From the NCBI GenBank assembly GCA_000242935.3, contig CP007053.1, positions 6,991,001-7,055,000 of the forward strand: DNA of 64,000 bases. The letters run 5' to 3'. Source of the stretch: Opitutaceae bacterium TAV5 (GTDB lineage Bacteria > Verrucomicrobiota > Verrucomicrobiia > Opitutales > Opitutaceae). A program made the translations under genes and the position numbers. Positions 16,085 to 24,132 of this stretch are shown piece by piece; positions within the stretch are counted from its first letter, which is position 1; each line of letters begins with the position of its first letter. The notes below the pieces were generated by a model, which saw nothing but the letters and a program-made list of their open reading frames with translations, was not told where the DNA came from and made no database searches.

Positions 16085-16942
16085 ATGCACCTCGAAATCT
16101 CTCACGTCACCCGTTACGAATACGATCGCGAAGTGCAGTTTTATCCGCATCTGCTCTACCTGCGGCCGCGCGAGAATCCGCTGCTTCAGGTGAACCGCTT
16201 CGCCTTCACCTTCCGGCCCGAGGCGCGGGTGGACTGGATGCGCGACGATTTCGACAACCTGCCGGCCAGCGTGCAATTTTTCCGGAACGCAGCGACCCTC
16301 GAAATCCGCTCCGGATGCGCCGTCACCACCACCGACACGCCGCCGTTCGACTTTCTCGTCCGCGACTACGCGACGACCTTCCCCTTCGTCTACGAACCCC
16401 TGCACCGCTTCAATCTCTCGATCTATCTCACGCCGCCGGCAAGCGCCACTCGCGAAACCCTGCTGCGCTGGCTCGATGCGCGATTCGTCGCCCGGCCGCG
16501 GGAAACCGTGGCGTGGCTTCTCGCCTTCAATCAGGTGATCAACCGGAGCCTTTCCTACCGGCGGCGCGACGAGGCCGGCATCCAGACCGCGCTCGCCACG
16601 ATCACCCTCGGCTCGGGCTCGTGCCGGGATTTCGCCGTCCTGTTCATCGAATGCGCCCGCGCGCTCGGCCTCGCGGCGCGGTTCGTCAGCGGCTACCTGT
16701 TCGATCCCGCGGACAACGGTTCGGGCAGCGCCGCCATGCACGCCTGGGCGGAAGTGTTCCTGCCCGGCGCCGGCTGGAAAGGGCTCGACCCGACGCACGG
16801 CCTTTTTTGCGACAACGCCTACGTGCCCGTGGCCCACGCCGTCGTGGCCGAGAGCGTGAATCCGATCCAGGGCTCCTTCTTCAGCGCGATGCCGGCCGTG
16901 GCGCGGTTGACGACAGAGGTGCGCGTGCGGCGGCCTTTGTAG
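16085..16942 (+). CDS. Transglutaminase-like cysteine protease family protein
   Basis: 285 residues, no signal peptide. The N-terminal 150 residues are the bacterial transglutaminase-like N domain (HLEISHVTRYEYDREVQFYPHLLYLRPRENPLLQVNRF). The core follows with the catalytic Cys in GSGSCRDFAVLFIECARALGLAARFVSGYL, His in AMHAWAEVFLPGAGWKGLDP and Asp in the same segment (LDPTHG). Members act as cytosolic peptidases or peptide cross-linkers, often next to GH, GT or circularly permuted ATP-grasp genes. The ATG at 16085 starts three bases after the 41-codon leader frame. It converges, 18 bp apart, on the GH130 gene. Confidence 0.9.
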   Translation: MHLEISHVTRYEYDREVQFYPHLLYLRPRENPLLQVNRFAFTFRPEARVDWMRDDFDNLPASVQFFRNAATLEIRSGCAVTTTDTPPFDFLVRDYATTFPFVYEPLHRFNLSIYLTPPASATRETLLRWLDARFVARPRETVAWLLAFNQVINRSLSYRRRDEAGIQTALATITLGSGSCRDFAVLFIECARALGLAARFVSGYLFDPADNGSGSAAMHAWAEVFLPGAGWKGLDPTHGLFCDNAYVPVAHAVVAESVNPIQGSFFSAMPAVARLTTEVRVRRPL

Positions 16943-16960
16943 CGTAGCGCCGGCGGCGGT

Positions 16961-18487
16961 TCAGGCCATCGCCGCCAGCACCGCATCGACGGAAACCGTG
17001 GCGAAGCGAGTCGCGTAGTCGGAAACCGCATACGGGATGATCAGCTCGCGGCCGTGCAGCATCGCGCCGCACGAATAGACGACGTTGGGCACATACCCCT
17101 CGCGCTCGTCCTCGGTCGGCGTGATCAGCGGCTCGCGCAGGCGGCCGAGCACTTTGGTCGGGTCGTCGCGATCGAGCAGAAAGGCGCCGATGGAGTACTT
17201 GCGCATCGCCCCGACGCCATGGCTCAGCACGAGCCAGCCCCGTTCGGTCTCGATCGGCGAACCGCAGTTGCCGAGCTGCACGAACTCCCAGGCAAAGGTC
17301 GGCTTGAGCAGAAGCGTCGCCGAGCGCCAGAAGTACAGGTCGTCGGAGAACATGATGAAAATGTTCTCGTTGTCCTGCCGCGAGAGCATCGCGTAGCGAC
17401 CGCCGATTTTTTGCGGGAAGAGCGCCATGCCCTTGTTCTGCACGGCGGAGCCGCCGAGCGTGATGAACCTGAAGTCCAGAAAATCGTTCGTCTCCAGCAG
17501 TTGCGGATGGGTGGCGCGACCGTCGTAAGCCGTGTAGGTGGCGAACCAGGTTGGCGTGCCGTCATCGTTCCGGAAGCGGACGAAGCGCGCGTCCTCGATG
17601 CCGTTGCTCTGGCTGGGCGAGCGGGGAAAGATCACGCGCTCCGACATCCGCTGGTCGGCCGGAAAACGCACCTGGCAGTTCGAGAGCGCGAGCGTGAGGA
17701 TCGCGCCCGCAGTGGCGAGGGTCCCGGCGGGGTCGCCTGCACCGAGCTGGTTTTGCACGAGGGCGATCGCGGTCCGCAATTCGTCGAGGGAAAAGGCGTC
17801 GCCGAGCGCGGCGAGGGTGCGGCGGGTGAATTCGCCCGCGTAGCCGGCTTCCGCGAGTTGCTGCGCAAACCGCGGCCGGGCGTAGGCCATGTCGCGCACC
17901 GGCTGCGGTTCGGTGACGAAGCGCGTCGGCGTGCTGATGCTGATCCGGTTGTCCGCATCGACCACGCCGGTGCGAAACGTGATCGACGAAACGTGGCCCT
18001 CGCCGGTGGCGCGCAGGCTGAGCACAAAGCGCGTCGCGCCCGGAGGCAGGTCGGTCTGGTCCGGATGCGGCACGATGGACGGGTTGAAGAGCGCCGCCGC
18101 CTCCAGCGAATACTCGTGCGTGAAGTAGGAGCCGATCACCAGCTTGCGGGCCTCGGAGAGCTCGAGGTCGGTCACGAGACAGGGGCGCACGAATTCGAAA
18201 CGTTCGAGAAAGAGATCCTTCGTTTTCTGGTGGCGCCCGGAAAACTCCGCCATCACCTGCGCGAGCAGCGCCTCGATGGCGCTCTCCGGCAAGGCGAGCA
18301 GGCGCGCAATGATTTTTACGATACGGTGCTCGCTCGCCGGCGTGAACGGCCGGATCAGCACGCGCGCGCGATCGGGATTGATAAAAATGTCGGTGCGGGT
18401 GACGGCAACCGGAGCGGGATCGGGCGTGAATGCGGATGCAGATGTGGGTGTGGGCAAGGGAACAGATGGAGGTACGTGAGCTTTCAT
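16961..18487 (-). CDS. GH130 family glycoside phosphorylase/hydrolase
   Basis: 508 residues from the ATG inside the ATGA overlap with the glycosyltransferase gene. A helical N-terminal half is followed by the five-bladed beta-propeller of GH130: NGIEDARFVRFRNDDGTPTWFATYTAYDG, FITLGGSAVQNKGMALFPQKIGGRYAMLSRQDNENIFIMFSDDLYFW, GNCGSPIETERGWLVLSHGVG, EREGYVPNVVYSCGAMLHGRELIIPYAVSDY. The SAVQNKGMALFP and IEDAR motifs are characteristic. GH130 enzymes act on beta-mannosides, and many are phosphorylases. Coupling to a GT4 gene suggests a pathway making or recycling a mannose-containing oligosaccharide or solute. Confidence 0.9.
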   Translation of the reverse strand: MKAHVPPSVPLPTPTSASAFTPDPAPVAVTRTDIFINPDRARVLIRPFTPASEHRIVKIIARLLALPESAIEALLAQVMAEFSGRHQKTKDLFLERFEFVRPCLVTDLELSEARKLVIGSYFTHEYSLEAAALFNPSIVPHPDQTDLPPGATRFVLSLRATGEGHVSSITFRTGVVDADNRISISTPTRFVTEPQPVRDMAYARPRFAQQLAEAGYAGEFTRRTLAALGDAFSLDELRTAIALVQNQLGAGDPAGTLATAGAILTLALSNCQVRFPADQRMSERVIFPRSPSQSNGIEDARFVRFRNDDGTPTWFATYTAYDGRATHPQLLETNDFLDFRFITLGGSAVQNKGMALFPQKIGGRYAMLSRQDNENIFIMFSDDLYFWRSATLLLKPTFAWEFVQLGNCGSPIETERGWLVLSHGVGAMRKYSIGAFLLDRDDPTKVLGRLREPLITPTEDEREGYVPNVVYSCGAMLHGRELIIPYAVSDYATRFATVSVDAVLAAMA

Positions 18488-20865
18488 CGCAGGGCGGCGG
18501 CCGCCGGCGGCTGCTGACGGACGTCGGCCAGTTCGTTGTGCAGGAGTTGCAGCTCGGCGAGCGCGAGATGGAAGGCGAGCGTCGATTCCGCGCCCTGGTT
18601 TTCGTTCACGCGGTCGACGTGAAGCGCATCGCAGCAACCGCCGGTCTTCGCGTCGTAGAGCATCAGGCCGAGGTCGTTGCGACCGAGAAACCACTCGAAC
18701 ACGATGTGCGCGCGCTCGAGCCAGTGGCTCTCCCATGTCAGGCGATACGCTTCGAGGCAGGCCGACACGGTCGCCTGGACCTCGATCGGCTGCTGGTCAA
18801 AAAAGGCCCGCTTGCCGTCGCGGTGGAAAAATCCGTCGGACCCGATCGGCTGGAAACAGCCGCTGGCCGAGGTCTGCATCCGCACGAGCCAGCGCAGCGC
18901 GCACAGACCTCTTTCCACCAGGGCCGGCTGATGCATGGCGCGGCCGCTGACCATCAGCGCGTGAGGCAGCCGGGCGTTGTCGTACGTGGCGTCGTCCGCC
19001 AGCCAGTGCCAGTCGTCGCGGGTGTGTTCGGCGAACCGCTTCATCAACCGCTCCGTGAGCACGGCCCGGATGTCGCTGGCGCGTCCGTCGCGCGGCCAGC
19101 GACGCAGGTAGGCGTCGATGCCGAGCAGCGCAAAGGCCCATGTGCGCGGATGGACCAGGCCGGTGACGGCGGGCAGCGCCGCGGTGAAAAGCTGGCTCGC
19201 CAGGTGCCACCGTCCGCGGTCGCGGGATTGCCCGACGCACACGCCGAGCGCCCAGACCGCGCGGCCGTGCGAATCCTCCGATCCCTCTTCCTCGAGCCAA
19301 CGGCGGTCGTAGCCCATGAAGTTGCGAAACCGTCCGGTCCCGGGATGGAACGCATGCGCGAGAAACGCCATGTAGCTGGTGGCGAGCGTGTCCAGCTCCG
19401 GGAAGGTTTCGCCGGGACTTTCCCGGAGAAGCGTGAGGAGGAGGGCGCGGGCGTTGTCGTCGGTACAGTAGCCGTGGGCGAAGTTGGGAACCGAATACAG
19501 CGCGTGTTGCAGCATGCCGGTCGAGTCGCTCATGCGCAGCACGTGATCGGGCTTGAATCCCGGCAGGCGCATGAGTTCCCGGGCTGGCGGGCGGACAAGA
19601 AGCGACTTGCGACGCTGTTCCACCTGCTGCGCGCGGGCGCGGGAAAAGCTTTCCCGATAGTGACCGGCCGTGCGGCTCCAGACCATCTCGCGGCCGAGCC
19701 GGAAGGCGCGCTGGCGCATGGCCAGCCGGCGGGGTTCGTCGCGCAACAGGGCGCGCACTTCGCGGGCGATGGCCTCGCTGTCGGCGAACGGCACGAGCAC
19801 GCCGCGTTCCTCGGCGAGGAGCTCGGCCGCGTGCCAGTACGGGGTGGAGACCACCGCCTTGCCCGCGCCAAACGCGTAGGCCAGCGTGCCGGAGACGATC
19901 TGCTGCTCGTTCAGGTAGGGCGTCAGGTACACATCCGCCGCGCCGATGAAGTCCTTGAGCTCGGGCAGATCGGCGAACCGGTTGAAAAATATGACGTGCT
20001 GGTCGACGCCGTTTTTCCGGGCCAGCCGCTCCAGGCCGATGCGGTAGGCTTCGCCCTGTTCGCGGAGCAGATTCGGATGCGTGGCGCCGAGGACGAGGTA
20101 CACGACCTGCGGAAACTCCGCGATGATCGCCGGCAGCGCGTTGAGCACGTTTTCGATGCCCTTGTTCGGCGACAGGAGGCCGAAGGTGAGCAGCACCAGC
20201 CGGCCGTCCACGGCGAAAAGCCGCTTGTAGCGGTCGGGCTCCTCGAAGGGCACGTCGTGGATGCCGTGGGGGATGAGGTCGATCTTGTCGGCCGGCGCTC
20301 CGTAGATTTCGCGCAAGAACATGCGGCCGCGTTCGGTCATGACCACGAGACGATCGGACGCCTTGATCAGCGCCTCCATCACCCGGCGCTGCGCGGGGTC
20401 GGGATCGCGCAGGATCGTGTGCAGCGTGGTGACGACCGGCATTTTCAGCGCGCGCAGCAAGACCAGCAGATGGCTGCCCGCATTCCCGCCAAAAATGCCG
20501 AACTCGTGCTGCACGCAGACAACGTCCACGCCACTGCGGTTCAGAAATTCCGCGGCGCGTTCGTAGCTGGCAATATCCTGCTCGGCGATTTCGCAGACCA
20601 CCTCGGGCGGATACTCGCAGATTTCCACAGCGTCGTTCACTGCCACCACGGGGCACGCCTGCTCGCCGCATTGCGCAGCCACGGCGTTGCGCAGGTCGTG
20701 CGTGAAGGTCGCGATCCCGCATTTTCGCGGAAGATAGGTTCCCAGAAATGCGATTTTCATCGCCGGCGTGAGGACATGACGGGGACCGTCGAACCCGGAC
20801 GGCTGGTCGGTCACAGCAAGAGAAGACGCCGGAGAACGTGGAGAGGAGGTGACAGGTTGGTTCAT
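18484..20865 (-). CDS. GT4 glycosyltransferase with C-terminal alpha/alpha-toroid domain
   Basis: 793 residues from the ATG at 20865. A GTG at 20916 is possible, and the family homology begins only at MKIAFLGTYLPRKCGIATFTHDL (20760). Residues 36-400 are a GT-B fold: the N-terminal GIATF loop, QHEFGIFGG, LIPHGIHD, TFGLLSPNKGIENVLNALP, and the nucleotide-sugar site EQQIVSGTLAYAFGAGKAVVSTPYWHAAELL. Residues 430-790 form a helical six-hairpin-like domain (GYCTDDNARALLLTLL, RRWLEEEGSEDSHGRAVWALG, DDATYDNARLPHALM, GCCDALHVDRVNENQGAES). The GT4-toroid fusion with a coupled GH130 is a recurrent pair. The product is not known. Confidence 0.9.
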   Translation of the reverse strand: MNQPVTSSPRSPASSLAVTDQPSGFDGPRHVLTPAMKIAFLGTYLPRKCGIATFTHDLRNAVAAQCGEQACPVVAVNDAVEICEYPPEVVCEIAEQDIASYERAAEFLNRSGVDVVCVQHEFGIFGGNAGSHLLVLLRALKMPVVTTLHTILRDPDPAQRRVMEALIKASDRLVVMTERGRMFLREIYGAPADKIDLIPHGIHDVPFEEPDRYKRLFAVDGRLVLLTFGLLSPNKGIENVLNALPAIIAEFPQVVYLVLGATHPNLLREQGEAYRIGLERLARKNGVDQHVIFFNRFADLPELKDFIGAADVYLTPYLNEQQIVSGTLAYAFGAGKAVVSTPYWHAAELLAEERGVLVPFADSEAIAREVRALLRDEPRRLAMRQRAFRLGREMVWSRTAGHYRESFSRARAQQVEQRRKSLLVRPPARELMRLPGFKPDHVLRMSDSTGMLQHALYSVPNFAHGYCTDDNARALLLTLLRESPGETFPELDTLATSYMAFLAHAFHPGTGRFRNFMGYDRRWLEEEGSEDSHGRAVWALGVCVGQSRDRGRWHLASQLFTAALPAVTGLVHPRTWAFALLGIDAYLRRWPRDGRASDIRAVLTERLMKRFAEHTRDDWHWLADDATYDNARLPHALMVSGRAMHQPALVERGLCALRWLVRMQTSASGCFQPIGSDGFFHRDGKRAFFDQQPIEVQATVSACLEAYRLTWESHWLERAHIVFEWFLGRNDLGLMLYDAKTGGCCDALHVDRVNENQGAESTLAFHLALAELQLLHNELADVRQQPPAAAALR

Positions 20866-20955
20866 GATTTCTTTGGTGCATCTGTGCGTGCATCCGGAGG
20901 TTTTCCGTGTATGCACGACTGCCAGCCCCGTGAGTCGCGAAATTCGCCGGGTTCA

Positions 20956-21000
20956 ATAGTATGACCGGTCCCACACCCGGCATATGGGGTATAACCCTAC
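20956..21000 (-). promoter_or_regulatory. 17-bp box plus -10 (TACTAT) upstream of the GT4-GH130 operon
   Basis: Minus-strand box GTAGGGTTATACCCCAT at 21000-20984, a 22-bp spacer, TACTAT at 20961-20956. This is the rightmost box; I found none between 21 and 64 kb. Confidence 0.65.
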
Positions 21001-21053
21001 CATGCACCGCAACTGCTCCCGCCGTCCCCTCTCTCCCCGCCTCCGGCATACGC

Positions 21054-22301
21054 TCACATCACCACGCGAAACCTCCTCCGGTATTCGGTCGGCGTCATTC
21101 CTGTTTCTGCGCGGAACACCACGCTCAACCGGTGCGAACCCGGCAACCCGCATCGTTCCGCCACCGCCTCCATCGGCAAATCGCTTCCGGCTAAAAAACC
21201 CTGCGCCAGCACGATCCGCGCTCGTGTCAATTCGTCCATCAACGAATGCCCCAGCACCTCCTTGAAACGCCGTTGCAAGGCCGTCCGCGCCACGCCCGCC
21301 GTCCGCACGATCTCGTCAACATAGAGCTCGCGCGCCGCGTTGGCGCGGATGTGCCGCACCGCCCGCGCCACGGCCTCGTCCGCCACGAACAACGTATCCG
21401 TTGACTGCCTCGCCGCGATCTCGCTCACCGGCAGCACCCGCACCGGTGGCGACGTCACTCTTCCTCGCCCCTGCCTGCCCGCGCCATTCGTCTTCGCCCG
21501 CCGCTGCTGTTTCTGACCGTTTACAATCAACTCATCCAGCAGCTCCGCTGCTTCGTATCCAATTTTAAACGACGGAAGTTTCACACTGGAAAGCGGCACG
21601 TCTTCAAACTTCACCCAGAACTCGTCATCCCCCGCGCCCAGCACCGCCACATCATCCGGCACCCGCCAGCCCAGCGACGCCACCGCCCGCTGCAAATACA
21701 ACGCCGCCGTGTCCAGCACGCAAAACACCCCGATGGGACGCGGCAACGACGGCAGCCACTCCACCATGCGGGCAAAACTCTCCGACGCCGGTTCCATTGC
21801 GAACTGCCCGTTCACATGCAACGCCCGTTGCATGCCATGCTTCGCCAGCACCTCGCGGAAGCCCTCCAGCCGTTGCTCGGAAAATCGCGAACCCTGTTCA
21901 CTCCAGAAACCGAAACACCGGCACCCGCACGCCAGCAAATGCTCCGCTGCCAGCCGCCCCACGCCCACATCATCCTGCGTCACCAGCGGCAGGTCCGGCT
22001 GTGGCACGACATTGGACACATTGACGACCGGCACGTTCAACCCCGCGAACTGCTGCACCATCTCCTCCCTGTGCGCCGCAACGATAACCCCCTCAATGGC
22101 ATCCCGGACAACCAGTTCCAGCCAGGACGCGGTTTCGTGGTCGAGCCACCGGTTGGCCAGCACAAACCTCTTGGTATCAAAAGCATAGTGTCTCGCCCCC
22201 AGCGTCACATTCCGAAAATACTCCAGGGAGCTATCATGGAGAATCTGCACCTTGAACGGCGGTCCCTTGGCTGTTTCTGACCGGGAGGATGAAAGCATCA
22301 T
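21054..22301 (-). CDS. XylR-type AraC family regulator with LacI-like sensor domain
   Basis: 415 residues from the ATG pair at 22301/22298; the frame is open further upstream but runs into the divergent promoter region. Residues about 15-285 are a periplasmic-binding-like sugar sensor (VQILHDSSLEYFRNVTLGARHYAF, DDVGVGRLAAEHLLACGCRCFGFWS, DDVAVLGAGDDEFWVKFEDVPLSSV). Residues about 310-415 are two AraC helix-turn-helix motifs (ELYVDEIVRTAGVARTALQRRFKEVLGHSLMDELTRARI, PMEAVAERCGLPGSHRLSVVFRAETGMTPTEYRR). Such proteins activate sugar-use genes. It is divergent from a PEP-CTERM, prepilin-like and glycosidase operon, which it probably controls. Confidence 0.92.
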   Translation of the reverse strand: MMLSSSRSETAKGPPFKVQILHDSSLEYFRNVTLGARHYAFDTKRFVLANRWLDHETASWLELVVRDAIEGVIVAAHREEMVQQFAGLNVPVVNVSNVVPQPDLPLVTQDDVGVGRLAAEHLLACGCRCFGFWSEQGSRFSEQRLEGFREVLAKHGMQRALHVNGQFAMEPASESFARMVEWLPSLPRPIGVFCVLDTAALYLQRAVASLGWRVPDDVAVLGAGDDEFWVKFEDVPLSSVKLPSFKIGYEAAELLDELIVNGQKQQRRAKTNGAGRQGRGRVTSPPVRVLPVSEIAARQSTDTLFVADEAVARAVRHIRANAARELYVDEIVRTAGVARTALQRRFKEVLGHSLMDELTRARIVLAQGFLAGSDLPMEAVAERCGLPGSHRLSVVFRAETGMTPTEYRRRFRVVM

Positions 22302-22450
22302 GTCTGAAAAACAAAATCTTTTATCCTTTTCAGCCAAGACGAAAACGTTCGCCTCCGGCATACTTTCCCGCATCGGAGACACGCCCGCCCCGCCGGACGC
22401 GCTCTCTTTTTCCCACCCGTTCCCCGTATTCAAAAAAACTGACAAAACCC

Positions 22451-23266
22451 ATGAAACCGACATCCCGGCCATCACTCCCGCTGTTCCTCCTCGCCTGCGC
22501 CCTGGGGTTTTCAGCCATGCTTCCCGCGGGCCTCGCCGCCCGCGACCTCATCAATGAGTCGTTCACCTCCTTCGACACCAGCACATGGTCGAACATGCAC
22601 GGCGCCACCACCAACCCATCCATCACATCCCTGGATGCAGGAGCCGGCAGTGCGCTGGCGCTGGGCAACCGCGGCATCTGGACCCAATTTTCCCCCACGC
22701 CCCTTGCCCAGGACTTCGAACTCAGTCTCAAAATCGCCGCGCAGGCCGCTGGCGAACGTTTCTTTTATGCGGTGGTTACCAGCGCCCCCGATACGGACAA
22801 CAAGATCTCCGGTTATGGTTTTCGCTGGCAGGTCAACCCGGGCACAACGGCGGTCAGCAATCTCAGATTTCTCAAACTCGACGGAGTCGAACTCTCCAGC
22901 ATGACCGCCAGCTCAAGCGGAGGGAGCCTGATCTCCGGCAGCAATATCGCTTCAGGAATAGCTGTATTGTCAGCCGCACCGGACTCCTCCGCCGTCTTCG
23001 GCGCCATCCGGCTGACCTGGAACTCCAGCGGGGCATTATCCCTCTACCTCGGCGACAGCGTTGCCGCGACCGTCACCGTCTCCGACACCAGCTTTTCGTC
23101 CTTCACCAATCTCTACGTTTCCGGCGGCCAGACTTTTTATCTGGATCAGCTCACGCTCTCGACCATCAGCGCCATCCCGGAACCCGGCGCCTTTGCCTTG
23201 CTCTTCGGGCTCGGTTCCATCGGCCTTGTGATGCTGCGCCGCCGCATCACACTCCTCCGTCACTGA
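22451..23266 (+). CDS. PEP-CTERM secreted protein, laminin-G/concanavalin-like (locus A)
   Basis: 271 residues. Signal peptide MKPTSRPSLPLFLLACALGFSAMLPAGLAA, then a beta-rich domain with LINESFTSFDTSTWSNMHGATTNP, GSALALGNRGIWTQF and DFELSLKIAAQAAGERFFYAVVTSAPDTDNKI. It ends in IPEPGAFALL, a hydrophobic helix and MLRRRITLLRH. This is the exosortase sorting signal, so the protein is surface-attached or released. It is first in an operon with a prepilin-like protein, a beta-helix protein and a GH42 enzyme. Equivalent proteins head the loci at 47-48 and 60 kb. A glycan-binding role is plausible, not shown. Confidence 0.85.
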   Translation: MKPTSRPSLPLFLLACALGFSAMLPAGLAARDLINESFTSFDTSTWSNMHGATTNPSITSLDAGAGSALALGNRGIWTQFSPTPLAQDFELSLKIAAQAAGERFFYAVVTSAPDTDNKISGYGFRWQVNPGTTAVSNLRFLKLDGVELSSMTASSSGGSLISGSNIASGIAVLSAAPDSSAVFGAIRLTWNSSGALSLYLGDSVAATVTVSDTSFSSFTNLYVSGGQTFYLDQLTLSTISAIPEPGAFALLFGLGSIGLVMLRRRITLLRH

Positions 23267-23292
23267 CGAATTTCCCCCCTGCACCAATCCCC

Positions 23293-24033
23293 ATGAAAAC
23301 AGCCTCGTTCCCCTACTCCGGCTTCTCTGTTTCCGTGCGCGTTCTCGCCCGCCAGCGCCAATCGCGGCGAGGCTTCACGCTCGTCGAATTGCTGACCGTC
23401 ATTGCCATCATCGGCATACTCGCGGCGATCATCATCCCGGTTGTCGGCGCCGTGCGTCAAAAGGCGCGCGGCGCCCAATGCATGAGCAACCAGCGCCAGC
23501 TCGCTCTGGCAATTCGCCTCTATGCCAACGACAACAAGGGCCAGATTCCATGGCTGTCCGAAGGCAATACAAACAACAACAAGTGGTGGACCAATCTGCT
23601 GGTGGATGGCGGTTACGTCCCCGAGTGCCAATGGCGTGACCGAGCCTGGGGCGCGGCCGTTTCCGGCGTGTTCCGCTGCCCGTCCATTGTCGATCCGGTG
23701 GGATGGTATGGAGGCATTGCGCTCTCCAAGGCGGTGGCAAATTACGGCACCTCGGCAAACGGATCCTCGGCCAACATCAACCGCATTGAAAACCCCGCCA
23801 GGGTTTCCCTGCTCGCCGATGCGCCTGCCAATCCGGGCAACACCAGTGCGCAGCCCGACATCGGGAAAACCACCAACGCCTGGAGCGGCAGGCGCGTCAA
23901 CCGCCACAGTGAAGGTGGTTATGTCGCCTTTGTTGACTGCCATGTGTCGCACTGGAAAGAAACCGACCTGCTCGCCAACAAATCTGGCGTGTTTGATCTC
24001 CCCTACGAGCCACTCTTCCCCAAGCCATTCTGA
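23293..24033 (+). CDS. Prepilin-like protein with H-X9-DG type C-terminus (locus A)
   Basis: 246 residues. After a 28-residue basic leader comes the type IV prepilin cleavage and helix motif ([34 protein letters not shown]), cut between G and F by PilD-type peptidases. The globular part has CMSNQRQLALAIRLYANDNKG and ends with RHSEGGYVAFVDCHV, the H-X9-DG motif in which G is replaced by C. The leader is longer than usual. It resembles the pseudopilin-type proteins very numerous in Planctomycetes and Verrucomicrobia, whose role is unknown. It lies directly after the PEP-CTERM gene. Confidence 0.88.
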   Translation: MKTASFPYSGFSVSVRVLARQRQSRRGFTLVELLTVIAIIGILAAIIIPVVGAVRQKARGAQCMSNQRQLALAIRLYANDNKGQIPWLSEGNTNNNKWWTNLLVDGGYVPECQWRDRAWGAAVSGVFRCPSIVDPVGWYGGIALSKAVANYGTSANGSSANINRIENPARVSLLADAPANPGNTSAQPDIGKTTNAWSGRRVNRHSEGGYVAFVDCHVSHWKETDLLANKSGVFDLPYEPLFPKPF

Positions 24034-24132
24034 TTCCCTTCCGGCCCGTTCACGCCGCCGCTTCCGTCCCTCCGCGCGCTCCGCTCTGGCCGGCCAACCT
24101 CTTTTTTCCCTTCGGTATTTTGTATCCAGATA

